A stretch of DNA of 64,000 nt from Nocardioides islandensis (GTDB lineage Bacteria > Actinomycetota > Actinomycetes > Propionibacteriales > Nocardioidaceae): the NCBI RefSeq assembly GCF_015352455.1, contig NZ_JADKPN010000005.1:1-64000 (forward strand), read 5' to 3'. A model generated the notes under the pieces. It saw only the letters and a program-made list of their open reading frames with translations. It did not search any database and was not told the DNA's origin. Of this stretch, positions 33,933 to 42,700 are shown piece by piece. How positions within the stretch are numbered: position 1 is the stretch's first letter; the number at the start of each line of letters is the position of its first letter. The position numbers and the translations under genes were made by a program.

Positions 33933-36791
33933 TCAGCTGCAGCCGGACGTACTTCCGCAACCCTCGCAGACGTAGCAGCTGCCGGCGGGGCGCATCTTGG
34001 TGCCGCAGGTCATGCAGAGCGGGGAGTCGACGGCGGTGCCGGTGATCTTCTCCAGGAGCTCAGCGGAGGTGTGGGCCTCCTTCTCCGCCTTGGCCTCGAC
34101 GGGGGCCTCGACCGGCTGCTCGGTGGGGAGGTCCTCGACGATGGTCGCCTCGACGGGTGCGTCGGCGATGACCTCGGACGCGGAGCCGACGGCGGGCAGC
34201 TCGTAGGAGCCGGTCTCGAGGTACCGCTGGCGCTCGTCGGCGGAGTAGATGCCGAGCATGGAGCGGTCCTCGAAGGACAGGTAGTCGAGCGCGAGACGCC
34301 GGAAGATGTAGTCCATGATCGACTTCGACATCCGGACGTCGGGGTCGTCGGTGAGGCCGGCGGGCTCGAAGGCCAGGTTGGTGAACTTCGAGACGTAGGT
34401 CTCCAGCGGGACGCCGTACTGGAGGCCGATCGACACGGCGATCGAGAACGCGTCCATCACGCCGGCCAGGGTGGAGCCCTGCTTGCCGAGCTTGAGGAAG
34501 ACCTCGCCGAGCTCGCCGTCGTCGTGGGCGCCCGAGGTCATGTACCCCTCCGCGCCGCCGACCGTGAAGGACGTGGTGCGGGAGGTGCGGGACTTGGGGA
34601 GGCGCTTGCGGAACGGCTTGTGGACGACCACTTCCTTGACGGCCGGCGTCGCGACGACCTCGGCGGTCGCCTTCTCCGGGTTGTCGGAGGACTTGCCGTC
34701 GGAGAGCGGCTGGCCGACCTTGCAGTTGTCGCGGTAGACCGCGGTCGCCTTGAGGCCGAGCTTCCAGGACTGGAGGTAGATGTCCTCGATCTCCTCGACC
34801 GTGGCGCTCTCGGGGAGGTTGACGGTCTTGGAGATGGCGCCGGACAGGAACGGCTGGGTGGCCGCCATCATCCGGACGTGGCCCATCGGCTTGAGCGAAC
34901 GGGTGCCCATCGCGGTGTCGAACACCTCGTAGTGCTCCAGCTTGAGACCGGGGGCGTCGACCACGTGGCCGTGCTCGGCGATGTAGGCGACGATCGCCTC
35001 GACCTGCTCCTCGGCGTACCCCATCTTGACCAGCGCCCGCGGGATCGTCTGGTTGACGATCTGCATCGAGCCACCGCCGACGAGCTTCTTGAACTTCACC
35101 AGCGAGAAGTCGGGCTCGATGCCGGTGGTGTCGCAGTCCATCATGAAGCCGATGGTCCCGGTGGGCGCGAGCACCGAGGCCTGCGCGTTGCGGAACCCGT
35201 TGGCCTCGCCGAGCTTCTGGACGTCGGCCCACGCGGCCGTGGCCAGCTTGTGCACCTGCGCGTCGGCGATGGCCAGCGTGCGGACCGCGTCGTTGGCGGC
35301 CTGGTGCTTGCGCATCACGCGCTTGTGGGCGTCGGCGTTGCGGGCGTACCCGGCGTACGGGCCGACGACGGCCGCGAGCTCGGCCGAGCGGCGGTAGGAG
35401 ACACCGGTCATCAGCGAGGTGATGGTCGCGGCCATCGCGCGACCGCCGTCGGAGTCGTAGCCGAGACCCATCGCCATCAGGAGCGCGCCGAGGTTGGCGT
35501 AGCCGATGCCGAGCTGGCGGTAGTCACGGGTGGTGACGCCGATCGCCTCGGTCGGGAAGTCGGCGAAGCAGATGGAGATGTCCATCGCGGTGATGATCAC
35601 CTCGACGGCCTTCGCGAACAGCTCGCCGTCGAACGTGCCGTCGTCCTTGAGGAACTTCAGGAGGTTCAGCGAGGCGAGGTTGCACGAGGAGTTGTCGAGC
35701 GACATGTACTCCGAGCACGGGTTCGACGCCGTGATCCGCCCGGTCTCGGGGTTGGTGTGCCAGTCGTTGATCGTGTCGTCGTACTGCAGGCCCGGGTCGG
35801 CGCACTCCCACGCCGCCTGGCTGATCTTGCGGAACAGCTCACGGGCGTCGACGGTCTCGATCACCTCGTGGGTCTTGCGCGAGCGCAGCCCGAACTCGGT
35901 GCCCTCCTCGACCGCGCGCATGAACTCGTCGGTGACCCGGACCGAGTTGTTGGCGTTCTGGTACTGCACCGACGTAATGTCGTGGCCGCCGAGGTCCATG
36001 TCGAAGCCGGCGTCGCGCAGCGCGCGGATCTTGTCCTCCTCGCGCGCCTTCGTCATCACGAACTCCTCGATGTCGGGGTGGTCGACGTCGAGCACGACCA
36101 TCTTCGCCGCGCGGCGGGTGGCACCGCCGGACTTGATGGTGCCCGCGGACGCGTCGGCGCCGCGCATGAAGGAGACCGGGCCGGAGGCCGTGCCGCCGGA
36201 GGAGAGCAGCTCCTTGGAGGAGCGGATGCGGGAGAGGTTCAGGCCGGCACCGGAGCCGCCCTTGAAGATGAAGCCCTCCTCCTTGTACCAGTTGAGGATC
36301 GAGTCCATCGAGTCGTCGACCGAGAGGATGAAGCAGGCCGAGACCTGCTGCGGCGACGGGGTGCCGACGTTGAACCAGACGGGTGAGTTGAAGGAGAAGT
36401 ACTGGTTGACCAGCAGCCAGGTCAGCTCGTGCTCGAAGACCTCGGCGTCGGCCGGGGAGGAGAAGTAGCCGAAGTCCAGGCCCGCCTTGACGTACGTCGA
36501 GACCACCCGGTCGATGAGCTGCTTGAGGCTCCACTCCCGGACGTCGGTGCCCACGGCGCCGCGGAAGTACTTGGTGGTGACGATGGTCGAGGCGTTCACC
36601 GACCAAGTGGACGGGAACTCCACGCCGCGCTGCTCGAAGACGGTCTCGCCGGTCTTCCAGTTGGTCTGCACCACGTCGCGGCGCTCCCACGTGAGCTCGT
36701 CGTACGGGTGCACCCCCTCGGTGCTGAAGACGCGCGCGATCGAAAGACCGGCCGTCTTGCTGCCGGTCTTCGGGTTCACCGTCTCGGTCAT
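33933..36791 (-). CDS. nrdJ: Vitamin B12-dependent (class II) ribonucleoside-diphosphate reductase
   Basis: A 952-residue adenosylcobalamin-dependent ribonucleotide reductase, which makes dNDPs without oxygen. Conserved parts are SFNSPVWFNVG, FKGGSGAGLNLSRIR, the active-site region SNPCSEYMSLDNSSCNLASL with the redox and radical Cys and the catalytic Asn/Glu, and ASVLAPTGTIGFMMD. The C-terminus carries the Cys-rich tail CMTCG...CYVCEGCG, which binds zinc or passes electrons. ATG 36791 begins family-like sequence (MTETVNPKTGSKTAGLSIAR) with a GGAGG site. It lies downstream of nrdR on the same strand with a 141-base gap holding a hairpin. No cobalamin riboswitch motif was seen. Confidence 0.96.
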   Translation of the reverse strand: MTETVNPKTGSKTAGLSIARVFSTEGVHPYDELTWERRDVVQTNWKTGETVFEQRGVEFPSTWSVNASTIVTTKYFRGAVGTDVREWSLKQLIDRVVSTYVKAGLDFGYFSSPADAEVFEHELTWLLVNQYFSFNSPVWFNVGTPSPQQVSACFILSVDDSMDSILNWYKEEGFIFKGGSGAGLNLSRIRSSKELLSSGGTASGPVSFMRGADASAGTIKSGGATRRAAKMVVLDVDHPDIEEFVMTKAREEDKIRALRDAGFDMDLGGHDITSVQYQNANNSVRVTDEFMRAVEEGTEFGLRSRKTHEVIETVDARELFRKISQAAWECADPGLQYDDTINDWHTNPETGRITASNPCSEYMSLDNSSCNLASLNLLKFLKDDGTFDGELFAKAVEVIITAMDISICFADFPTEAIGVTTRDYRQLGIGYANLGALLMAMGLGYDSDGGRAMAATITSLMTGVSYRRSAELAAVVGPYAGYARNADAHKRVMRKHQAANDAVRTLAIADAQVHKLATAAWADVQKLGEANGFRNAQASVLAPTGTIGFMMDCDTTGIEPDFSLVKFKKLVGGGSMQIVNQTIPRALVKMGYAEEQVEAIVAYIAEHGHVVDAPGLKLEHYEVFDTAMGTRSLKPMGHVRMMAATQPFLSGAISKTVNLPESATVEEIEDIYLQSWKLGLKATAVYRDNCKVGQPLSDGKSSDNPEKATAEVVATPAVKEVVVHKPFRKRLPKSRTSRTTSFTVGGAEGYMTSGAHDDGELGEVFLKLGKQGSTLAGVMDAFSIAVSIGLQYGVPLETYVSKFTNLAFEPAGLTDDPDVRMSKSIMDYIFRRLALDYLSFEDRSMLGIYSADERQRYLETGSYELPAVGSASEVIADAPVEATIVEDLPTEQPVEAPVEAKAEKEAHTSAELLEKITGTAVDSPLCMTCGTKMRPAGSCYVCEGCGSTSGCS

Positions 36792-36884
36792 GGACTCTCC
36801 TCCGTGGATCCCTCGTGGGTCGGGCACTTGCTGGGTGGTGCTGTGACGGCTCCTGCTCATCGGTTGAGCGCCGTCGGGGTGGTG

Positions 36885-36924
36885 CGCCCGGGCCGGACTG
36901 CTTCCCCACAATCCAGCCCGGGCG
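36885..36924 (-). terminator. Hairpin in the nrdR-nrdJ gap
   Basis: CGCCCGGGC (36885-36893) pairs perfectly with GCCCGGGCG (36916-36924). A second inverted repeat (CAGCCCGTC / GACGGGCTG, 36934-36953) covers the nrdR stop. Together they may attenuate or separate nrdR and nrdJ transcription. Confidence 0.5.
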
Positions 36925-36932
36925 GTCTGAGG

Positions 36933-37448
36933 TCAGCCCGTCGGGACGGGCTGAGGGGTCTCGACACGGGCTCGCTGGCGCTCGCCCGGCTCGACCACCG
37001 AGAGGCGCTCGGCACGCAAAAGGGCGATCTCGTCCTCGAAGTCGTCGGCGGACTCGAAGGCCCGGTAGACCGAGGCGAACCGCAGGTAGGCGACCTCGTC
37101 GAGCTCGCGCAGCGGGCCGAGGATGGCCATCCCGACCTCGTGGGCCGGGATCTCGGCCAGGCCCTCGAGCCGCAGCGTGTCCTCGACCGCTTGGCCGAGG
37201 CAGGCGAGCTGGTCCTCGGAGACCGGCCGGCCCTTGCAGGCCTTCCGGACGCCGGCGATCGCCTTCTCACGGGTGAAAGGCTCCGTCGCACCGGAGCGCT
37301 TGAGCACGGTCAGCTGCATCTGCTCCACGGTCGTGAACCGCTTCTGGCATGCGGAGCAGGAACGCCGGCGGCGGATCGAGGAGCCGTCCTCGGCCACGCG
37401 GGAGTCGATGACGCGGGTGTCGGTGTCCCGGCAGTACGGACAGTGCAT
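36933..37448 (-). CDS. nrdR: Transcriptional repressor NrdR
   Basis: A 171-residue nucleotide-sensing repressor of ribonucleotide reductase genes. The zinc ribbon has Cys3, Cys6, Cys31 and Cys34 (HCPYC ... RSCSAC), followed by the QKRFTTVEQ segment and an ATP-cone domain (about residues 48-135: [29 protein letters not shown]). NrdR senses ATP/dATP and binds NrdR boxes. It is about 15 residues longer than usual: residues ~150-165 ([15 protein letters not shown]) are encoded by a 45-bp palindromic element, and the final codons lie in a hairpin. The core looks intact. NrdR-box-like sites lie upstream, so it probably regulates itself and nrdJ. Confidence 0.95.
   Translation of the reverse strand: MHCPYCRDTDTRVIDSRVAEDGSSIRRRRSCSACQKRFTTVEQMQLTVLKRSGATEPFTREKAIAGVRKACKGRPVSEDQLACLGQAVEDTLRLEGLAEIPAHEVGMAILGPLRELDEVAYLRFASVYRAFESADDFEDEIALLRAERLSVVEPGERQRARVETPQPVPTG
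36955..36999 (-). repeat. GGTGGTCGAG...GAGACCCC palindromic element inside nrdR
   Basis: A 45-bp copy read on the minus strand as GGTGGTCGAGCCGGGCGAGC, GCCAGCGAGC, then CCGTGTCGAGACCCC. It matches 24738-24782 at 43 of 45 positions and encodes the same peptide except Glu for Gly at one site. Confidence 0.85.
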
Positions 37449-37500
37449 CGAAGCCCCCTTTCGCGTGTGTCCGGGCGCGTCGAAGCGACCGGGGCTAGCC

Positions 37501-37584
37501 TGTGGATAACGCCCTCGGAACGGTGAGTAATCCGCCTGTGGATGTGAGTTCGCAGGTCCCCGCCTGGGGATAGCCTGTGGAGGA
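37501..37584. promoter_or_regulatory. DnaA-box-like cluster upstream of nrdR
   Basis: TGTGGATAA at 37501-37509 is, on the other strand, TTATCCACA, the classic DnaA box. Related TGTGGATGT (37537-37545), TGGGGATAG (37565-37573) and TGTGGAGGA (37576-37584) follow on the same strand. They lie in the leader between the nrdR start and its NrdR boxes. DnaA control of ribonucleotide reductase is known in E. coli; here it is only a suggestion. Confidence 0.4.
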
Positions 37585-37601
37585 ACTACAGCCGTGTAAC
37601 T

Positions 37602-37648
37602 CACTATATGTTGGGGTCCCGGTCATGACAAGACCCCAGATAGTCGGG
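37602..37648 (-). promoter_or_regulatory. Pair of NrdR-box-like operators upstream of nrdR-nrdJ
   Basis: On the gene strand the sites read CCCGACTATCTGGGGT (37633-37648) and ACCCCAACATATAGTG (37602-37617), with starts 31 bases apart. Both contain the ACTAT/ATAGT and GGGG/CCCC halves seen in actinobacterial NrdR boxes, and three helical turns is the usual spacing for paired boxes. They sit about 155-200 bases before the nrdR start, probably over the promoter. Confidence 0.55.
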
Positions 37649-37742
37649 TTCTCCGCGGCGGCGCATCACCGCAGGTCAGGCGCTGGTCCAGACCGTTCGG
37701 CACCGGCGTGTCGCGCTTCACACCATGGGAGAGAATGAGGCG

Positions 37743-38123
37743 ATGGAGTCGTCGGGCCATCAATCGGGAAAGCACGCCGGCAAGCGCCGGGCCGAGCCCC
37801 CGCCGCGAACCTCCACACCCGCCCCGGACCGGCCGACCGGCCGATCCCGTACCTCCCTGCTGTTGCACGCCCTCGGGGTCACCATCTGCGTGGTGGCCTG
37901 GGGCTACCTCGTGTACGCCGCCATCGACTTCGGGGCGTCCGCCCGGGGCGGCGACAGCCAGGCCTGGCTGTTCCTGGGCCTGGCCTCCCTCGGCGCCGTG
38001 GCCTGCCTGTTCATCGGCCTGATGCTCATCGCCCGGCTGCTCAGGATGCTCGGGATGACCAAGGCGTCCGAGGAGGCGCCGCCGCCGCCGCGGCCGATCG
38101 GCGGCAAGCGAGCCGCGCGATGA
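37743..38123 (+). CDS. Small two-span membrane protein
   Basis: A 126-residue protein of unknown function. A basic, Pro-rich N-terminus (KHAGKRRAEPPPR) is followed by two transmembrane helices (LLLHALGVTICVVAWGYLVY and AWLFLGLASLGAVACLFIGL) and a basic Pro-rich tail. ATG 37743 is preferred over 37725 because a GAATGAGG site is well placed before it. The stop overlaps the DUF3052 start (ATGA), so the two are one operon. The 294-base gap upstream holds the NrdR and DnaA-like sites of nrdR; I see no RNA gene there. Confidence 0.7.
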   Translation: MESSGHQSGKHAGKRRAEPPPRTSTPAPDRPTGRSRTSLLLHALGVTICVVAWGYLVYAAIDFGASARGGDSQAWLFLGLASLGAVACLFIGLMLIARLLRMLGMTKASEEAPPPPRPIGGKRAAR

Positions 38124-38539
38124 GTCCCCGCGAACAGCCGAACCCGGCCGGCTACTCCGGCACGCCGCTCCCCCAGAAGCTCGGCATCAAGCCCGCCCAC
38201 GTGCTCTTCCTCGACGGCCAGCCCGCCGACGTCGAGCTCGGCGACCTGCCGGCCGGCACCGTCGTCCGCCGCCTCCCCCAGCAGGCGGACGTCACCATCA
38301 CCTGGCACCTGTCGGCGGCCAGCCTCGAGAAGCGGCTGCCCGTGCTGTTCGAGCGCACCTCCACCGCCGGCATGGTCTGGGTGTGCTGGCCCAAGAAGGC
38401 CAGCAAGGTCCCGAGCGACCTCGACGACAACGTGGTGCGCCGGATCGGCCTCGATGCCGGCTTCGTGGACGTCAAGGTCGCCGCGATCGACGCCACCTGG
38501 TCCGGGCAGAAGTTCGTCAGGCGGCTGCGGGACCGCTGA
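38120..38539 (+). CDS. DUF3052 family protein
   Basis: A 139-residue actinobacterial protein of the DUF3052 family. Typical segments are AGYSGTPLPQKLGIKPAHVL near the N-terminus, FERTSTAGMVWVCWPKKASK in the middle and VRRIGLDAGFVDVKVAAIDA...SGQKFVRRL at the end. The molecular role is not established. It shares an operon with the upstream membrane protein. A perfect hairpin follows 10 bases after the stop. Confidence 0.85.
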   Translation: MSPREQPNPAGYSGTPLPQKLGIKPAHVLFLDGQPADVELGDLPAGTVVRRLPQQADVTITWHLSAASLEKRLPVLFERTSTAGMVWVCWPKKASKVPSDLDDNVVRRIGLDAGFVDVKVAAIDATWSGQKFVRRLRDR

Positions 38540-38549
38540 ACGCCGCGAA

Positions 38550-38573
38550 GGGCGGGACCTCGTGGTCCCGCCC
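38550..38573 (+). terminator. Perfect terminator hairpin after DUF3052 gene
   Basis: GGGCGGGACC (38550-38559) pairs perfectly with GGTCCCGCCC (38564-38573) around the loop TCGT. It is very stable by base count. Confidence 0.7.
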
Positions 38574-38576
38574 CTC

Positions 38577-38721
38577 GTCTTCCCCGGCCCGCCAGCCGGG
38601 GTCGAGTCGGCTGACGAAGTCTGTGTGCCTGCTGCATGGGGGCGGGACCATCCCGCTCTCCCTCTCCCATGTCTTCCCCGGCCCGCCAGCCGGGGTCGAG
38701 TCGGCTGACGAAGTCTGTGTG
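38577..38721. repeat. Exact 51-bp direct repeat, two copies 94 bp apart
   Basis: Bases 38577-38627 and 38671-38721 are identical (GTCTTCCCCGGCCCGCCAGC ... GACGAAGTCTGTGTG). Each copy contains its own hairpin (CCCCGGC / GCCGGGG), and each is preceded by a GGGCGGGACC-type hairpin (38550-38573 and GCGGGA/TCCCGC at 38642-38656). The whole hairpin unit seems duplicated. It lies between convergent DUF3052 and LysM genes and ends 4 bases before the latter. Confidence 0.9.
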
Positions 38722-38725
38722 GTGG

Positions 38726-39115
38726 CTACTGCGTGGGGATCTTGATCCGCTGACCGGCGAGGACCATGCCGGTGTCGAGGGCGTTCATCCGCTCGATGCG
38801 CCGGACCATCGCCCGGACGTCGTCGCTTCCGGTGGCCGAGGCCGCGTCGGCGGCGATGTCCCAGAGGGTCTCGCCCGAGCCGACCATCACGATGCGCGTG
38901 GGCTCCGGGGTGCCGGGGTGCTCGGTGGCCACCGAACCCGCGCCCAGCACGACGCCGACCACCAGCGCGACCACGAGGCCGAGCAGCAGCACCACGGCGC
39001 GGCCGCGGCGGGTGAGCCGGACGGCCGACGGACGGACCGCCGGGCGCCGCACGGCGACGCGCGGCATGACCGGACGCGGAGCGAGGCGGACCTCGTGGAT
39101 CGTCATGGTGCTCAT
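38726..39115 (-). CDS. LysM-domain membrane protein, YneA/ChiZ-like SOS cell-division inhibitor
   Basis: A 129-residue protein with a basic cytoplasmic N-terminus, one transmembrane helix (AVVLLLGLVVALVVGVVLGA) and an extracytoplasmic LysM domain (VGSGETLWDIAADAASATGS to LAGQRIKIP). The size, layout and position near lexA and nrdR match mycobacterial Rv2719c (ChiZ) and the YneA/DivS group, which delay cell division during the SOS response. ATG 39115 has an excellent AGGAGG site; longer upstream starts do not. A LexA-box-like site lies 118 bases upstream. The division-inhibitor role is inferred from synteny and domains. Confidence 0.8.
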   Translation of the reverse strand: MSTMTIHEVRLAPRPVMPRVAVRRPAVRPSAVRLTRRGRAVVLLLGLVVALVVGVVLGAGSVATEHPGTPEPTRIVMVGSGETLWDIAADAASATGSDDVRAMVRRIERMNALDTGMVLAGQRIKIPTQ

Positions 39116-39343
39116 CGGGACCTCCTGGGGAAGGACCGGCCACCCTGGCCGGCTGTCGGTTCCTGTGTCGATCGAGACTCTGACAGCGACCACCGACAGT
39201 GCTCCTCGGCAACCGCTCGATCAGACGTTCGATCGAACATGTGATCGAGAGTAGAGCACCTGTTCGAACGATGGCAAGCCCGAATCGCACAGTTGTTCGA
39301 CCGTGTCGACCAGCTGGACGACGCACACGACGTGGCTCCGCCG
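39116..39343. other. Intergenic region with LysM-gene promoter
   Basis: These 228 bases lie between the LysM gene and the end of the small exported gene. They contain the AGGAGG ribosome-binding site at the left edge and several TCGAAC/GTTCGA-type motifs around 39220-39275, including the LexA-box-like site. Nothing else was identified. Confidence 0.5.
39233..39248 (-). promoter_or_regulatory. LexA (SOS) box-like site upstream of the LysM gene
   Basis: TCGAACATGTGATCGA fits the actinobacterial SOS consensus CGAACnnnnGTTCG with one mismatch. Neighbouring GTTCGATCGAAC and TGTTCGAACGAT motifs may add binding. It is 118 bases from the LysM start. Confidence 0.55.
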
Positions 39344-39577
39344 TCAGATCACGACCGGCACGTGCCGGTTGCCGTCGTTGTGGCGCTGGAGGTACGTCGC
39401 CAGGGAGCGGCCGCTCAGGGCAGGGAGGGGACGGGCGAAGTCCCACGAGGCGGAGACGCGACAAATGTGGTCGACGTCGTGCTCGGCGGAGGCGGGCGAC
39501 GCCGCGGAGACGATGGCGAGGGCGGCAGCGAAGGCGGCCGCGGCCGCAGTGCGTGAGGCGGAGGTGGCGAGGCTCAT
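39344..39577 (-). CDS. Small exported protein, 77 residues
   Basis: A signal peptide (MSLATSASRTAAAAAFAAAL, then AIVSAASPASA) would release a mature peptide of about 46 residues with HDVDHICRVSASWDFARPLP and a basic YLQRHNDGNRHVPVVI end. It has a single Cys and no recognised domain. ATG 39577 has an AGGAG site. It is transcribed divergently from the large SARP-STAND regulator gene, which may control it. Confidence 0.55.
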   Translation of the reverse strand: MSLATSASRTAAAAAFAAALAIVSAASPASAEHDVDHICRVSASWDFARPLPALSGRSLATYLQRHNDGNRHVPVVI

Positions 39578-39660
39578 GGCGAGCTCCTGTCGTGCGGTGG
39601 AGGTCGGTGACCTCCGGGTTCGTCCGTTGTGCACGCCACCGGTCACCGATCGCCCCTCGC

Positions 39661-39679
39661 CCGGTAACTCCCGGGTAAC
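39661..39679 (+). promoter_or_regulatory. 11-bp direct repeat upstream of the SARP-type regulator
   Basis: CCGGTAAC (39661-39668) is followed by CGGGTAAC (39672-39679), repeating with an 11-bp period. SARP regulators typically bind direct repeats with an 11-bp (or multiple) period, so this may be an autoregulatory site in the 144-base divergent gap. Confidence 0.3.
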
Positions 39680-39721
39680 CGCCCCCTTGACCGCCGCCGG
39701 GGTCGGGTGGACCTTCGGCTC

Positions 39722-42700
39722 ATGCGGATCGGGGTGCTGGGCCCCCTCCAGGTCGACGACACCGCTGCCCGGCTCGGGCAGCGTGACCGGATCGTGCTCG
39801 CCGCTCTCGCCATGCGCGCGGGCACCACGGTCTCCCCCGAGGAGCTGGGCGACGCCGTCTGGGGCGAGCGGGTGCCGCCCACGTGGGCCAAGGCCCTGCA
39901 GGGGTGCGTCAGCAGGCTGCGGCGCCTGCTGGGCCACGAGGTCATCCAGACCCTCCCCCACGGCTACCGCCTCGAGCTCGGGGGCCGCGACGTCGACGCC
40001 CAGGAGTTCGAGCAGCTGGTGCGGCGTTCGGGCGAGCTGCTGGCCCTCGGCGAGCCGGACCGCGCGGCCTACACCGCGGGACAGGCGCTGCGGCTCTGGC
40101 GGGGCCGCCCGCTGGCCGAGCTCGAGGACTGGGGTCCGGCGGCACAGGAGGCCGGTCGCCTGACCGAGCTGCGCCTGGGCGCGGAGGAGGTCGCCGTCGA
40201 GGCGGCGCTGCAGGCCGGGCGACATCGGGACGTGCTGGCCCAGGCGCGAGCCATGGTGGACGCGGCTCCCCTGCGGGAGCGCCGGTGGATGCTGCTCGCG
40301 CTGGCGCAGTACCGCAGCGGTCGCCAGGCGGAGGCGTTGGCGACGCTGGGCCGGCTCAAGCGCGTGCTGGCCGCCGACCTCGGCCTCGATCCCTCGCCGG
40401 AGGTGAGCGACCTGGAGGCGGCGATCCTGCGCCAGGAACCGTCGCTGGCCGTCGACGCGGCCCTCGGCACGACGTCGCAGGAGTGCCCGTACGTCGGCCT
40501 GCAGCCCTACGGCGAGGCCGACGCGGAGGTGTTCTTCGGCCGCGAGCGCGAGGTCGCCCGCAGCTTGGGCCGCCTCGGGTCCCAGGGCGTGCTGGCCGTG
40601 ATCGGACCCTCCGGTTCCGGCAAGTCCTCGCTGGTCCGGGCCGGTGTCGTCGCCGCCCTCCGCCGGCAGGGCCGTGACGTCCAGGTCGTGGTCCCCGGTC
40701 GTCGGCCGATGGACGCGCTGGCCGGCGTGCTCCTGGCCGTCGGGCGTCCCGTGCTCGTGGTCGACCAGGCCGAGGACCTGTTCACGGTGTGCGACCACCC
40801 CGAGCAACGCCAACGGTTCATCGCCGAGGTCACGGAGTACGCCGAGCACGCAGCCGTCGTGATCGTGCTCCGCGCCGACCGGACCGGCGAGCTCTCGGAA
40901 CACCCCGACCTCGCGAGGATGGTCGAGCGGGGGCTCTTCCTGCTCGGCCCGATGACCGAGGAAGCCCTGCGCGCCGCCATCGAGAGCCCCGCTCGCCAGG
41001 CCGGCCTCCTCGTCGAGCCCGGCCTCGTCGACCTGCTGGTGCGCGAGGTCGAGGGCGAGCCGGGTGCCCTCCCGCTGCTCAGCCACACCCTGCGCGAGAC
41101 GTGGCTACGACGCGAGGGCCGCACGCTCACCGTGGCCGGGTACCAGGCCTCCGGCGGCGTCCGCGGGGCGGTGGCGCAGTCGGCCGAGGAGCTGTGGCAC
41201 CGGGTGCCGCCCGGAGACCAGCCGCGCGTCAAGGACCTGATGCTCCGGCTCGTCGCGGCCGGACCGGTGGGTGAGCCCGTCCGCACCCGGATGCCCCGCA
41301 GGTCCGTGGCCGCCGACCCGACGCTGGTGCGCGTCGTGGACGAGCTCGTCGCCGCCCGCCTGCTCACCAGCGACGACACCTCCGTCGAGATCGCCCACGA
41401 GTCGCTGGCCCGGGCCTGGCCCCGGCTGCGTGGCTGGCTGGACGACGACGTCGAGGGCCGACGTACGCTGCACCACCTGGCCGCCGCCGCCGAGGCCTGG
41501 GACGAGCTCGGCCGGCCCGACAGCGAGCTCTACCGCGGCGTCCGGCTCGCCCAGGCGGAGCAGTGGCGGGTCACGAGCAGACCCGAGCTGACCACGGTCG
41601 AGCGGGACTTCCTCGGCGCCGGTCTGGCCGCCGAGCGGGCCACGTCCGCAGCGGCAGCCCAGCGGGCCAGGCAGCAGACACGCATGATCCGGCGGCTGCG
41701 GGCCGCCCTCGCTGTCGCGACCGTGCTGCTCCTGGTCGCGCTCGGCGCGAGCTCGGTGGCGCAACGACAGGCGACCCGGGCCGACCGGTCGGCCGACGCC
41801 GCCACTGCGTCGGAGATCAAGGCCACGGCCCGCGGCGTGGCCGCCGCCGCGCTCACGGACGGCAACGTGAGCCGGTCGGTGCTGCTCGCGCTCGCCGCCG
41901 TCGGTCTCGACGACTCGCCCGCCACGCGCAGCGACCTCTACGCGTCGCTGGGCCGCACCCCGGGTCTGGTGGCGACCACCCAACCCGTCGACGGCGACCT
42001 GATGCGCGCCCTCGCCAGTCCGGCCGGCGACGTGGTCGCGGGCTACAGCATGACGAACGTGGTCACGACCTACGACGCGCGCGACGGGCACGTCCTGGCC
42101 ACCTACGACACGGACGGCGACTCGCCCGCGAACGTCCAGCACTGGTTCATGACCCCGATGGCGTTCAGCCCCGACGGCGCGACGCTGGCCGTGGGTTCGG
42201 GCGCCTACGTCCGCGGCTCCCTTCGCCTGCTTGATCCTCGGACCCTGGCGCCGTCGGACGTCCAGCTCGGGCACCAGACCGGCGCCGCGGCCAAGATCGT
42301 CGCCATCGCGTACTCGGCGAGCGGGCGCTACCTCGCCGTGTCGTCGGAGTACAGCGGGGGCACGCCGAGGCCGGGCTACCACGGCACCGACGACTCCACG
42401 TCGGCGGACGCGCGGGTCTGGGACCTCGCGCACCCCGCCCGCAAGCCGGTCGTGATCGCCCTCGACGGGCTGTGGGACGACATCGCCCTCAGTCCCGACG
42501 GCCGGACGGTCTACGCGAGCAGTCCGCTCACGGCGTACGCCGTCGCCAGCGGTGAGCGCCTCTGGCGCCGCGACGACCTGGTCAGCTTCCACGGCCTCGG
42601 CGTGACGCCCGACGGTCGGACCCTCGGCTTCGACGCGACCGTCAACGGCGGGCACAAGGCCCCGATCGGCGGGTACCTCGTGGACGCCGCGACCGGACGC

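Noticed and set aside
33903..36386. Plus-strand open frame of over 800 codons opposite nrdJ
   Set aside because: It is the complement of a very well conserved ribonucleotide reductase, and the predicted protein is low-complexity.
36792..36932. Cobalamin riboswitch upstream of the B12-dependent nrdJ
   Set aside because: No B12-box-like motif or extended pairing was found; the gap is explained by hairpins and the nrdR stop, and class II nrdJ genes often lack such a switch.
38577..38721. Two-unit CRISPR-like array
   Set aside because: Only two 51-bp repeats, each containing GC-rich hairpins, with a hairpin spacer and no cas genes; better explained as a duplicated terminator unit.
39344..41086. 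580-codon minus-strand frame reading through the small exported gene
   Set aside because: Only the last 77 codons (from ATG 39577, with AGGAG site and signal peptide) look like a gene; the rest is antisense to the SARP-STAND gene.
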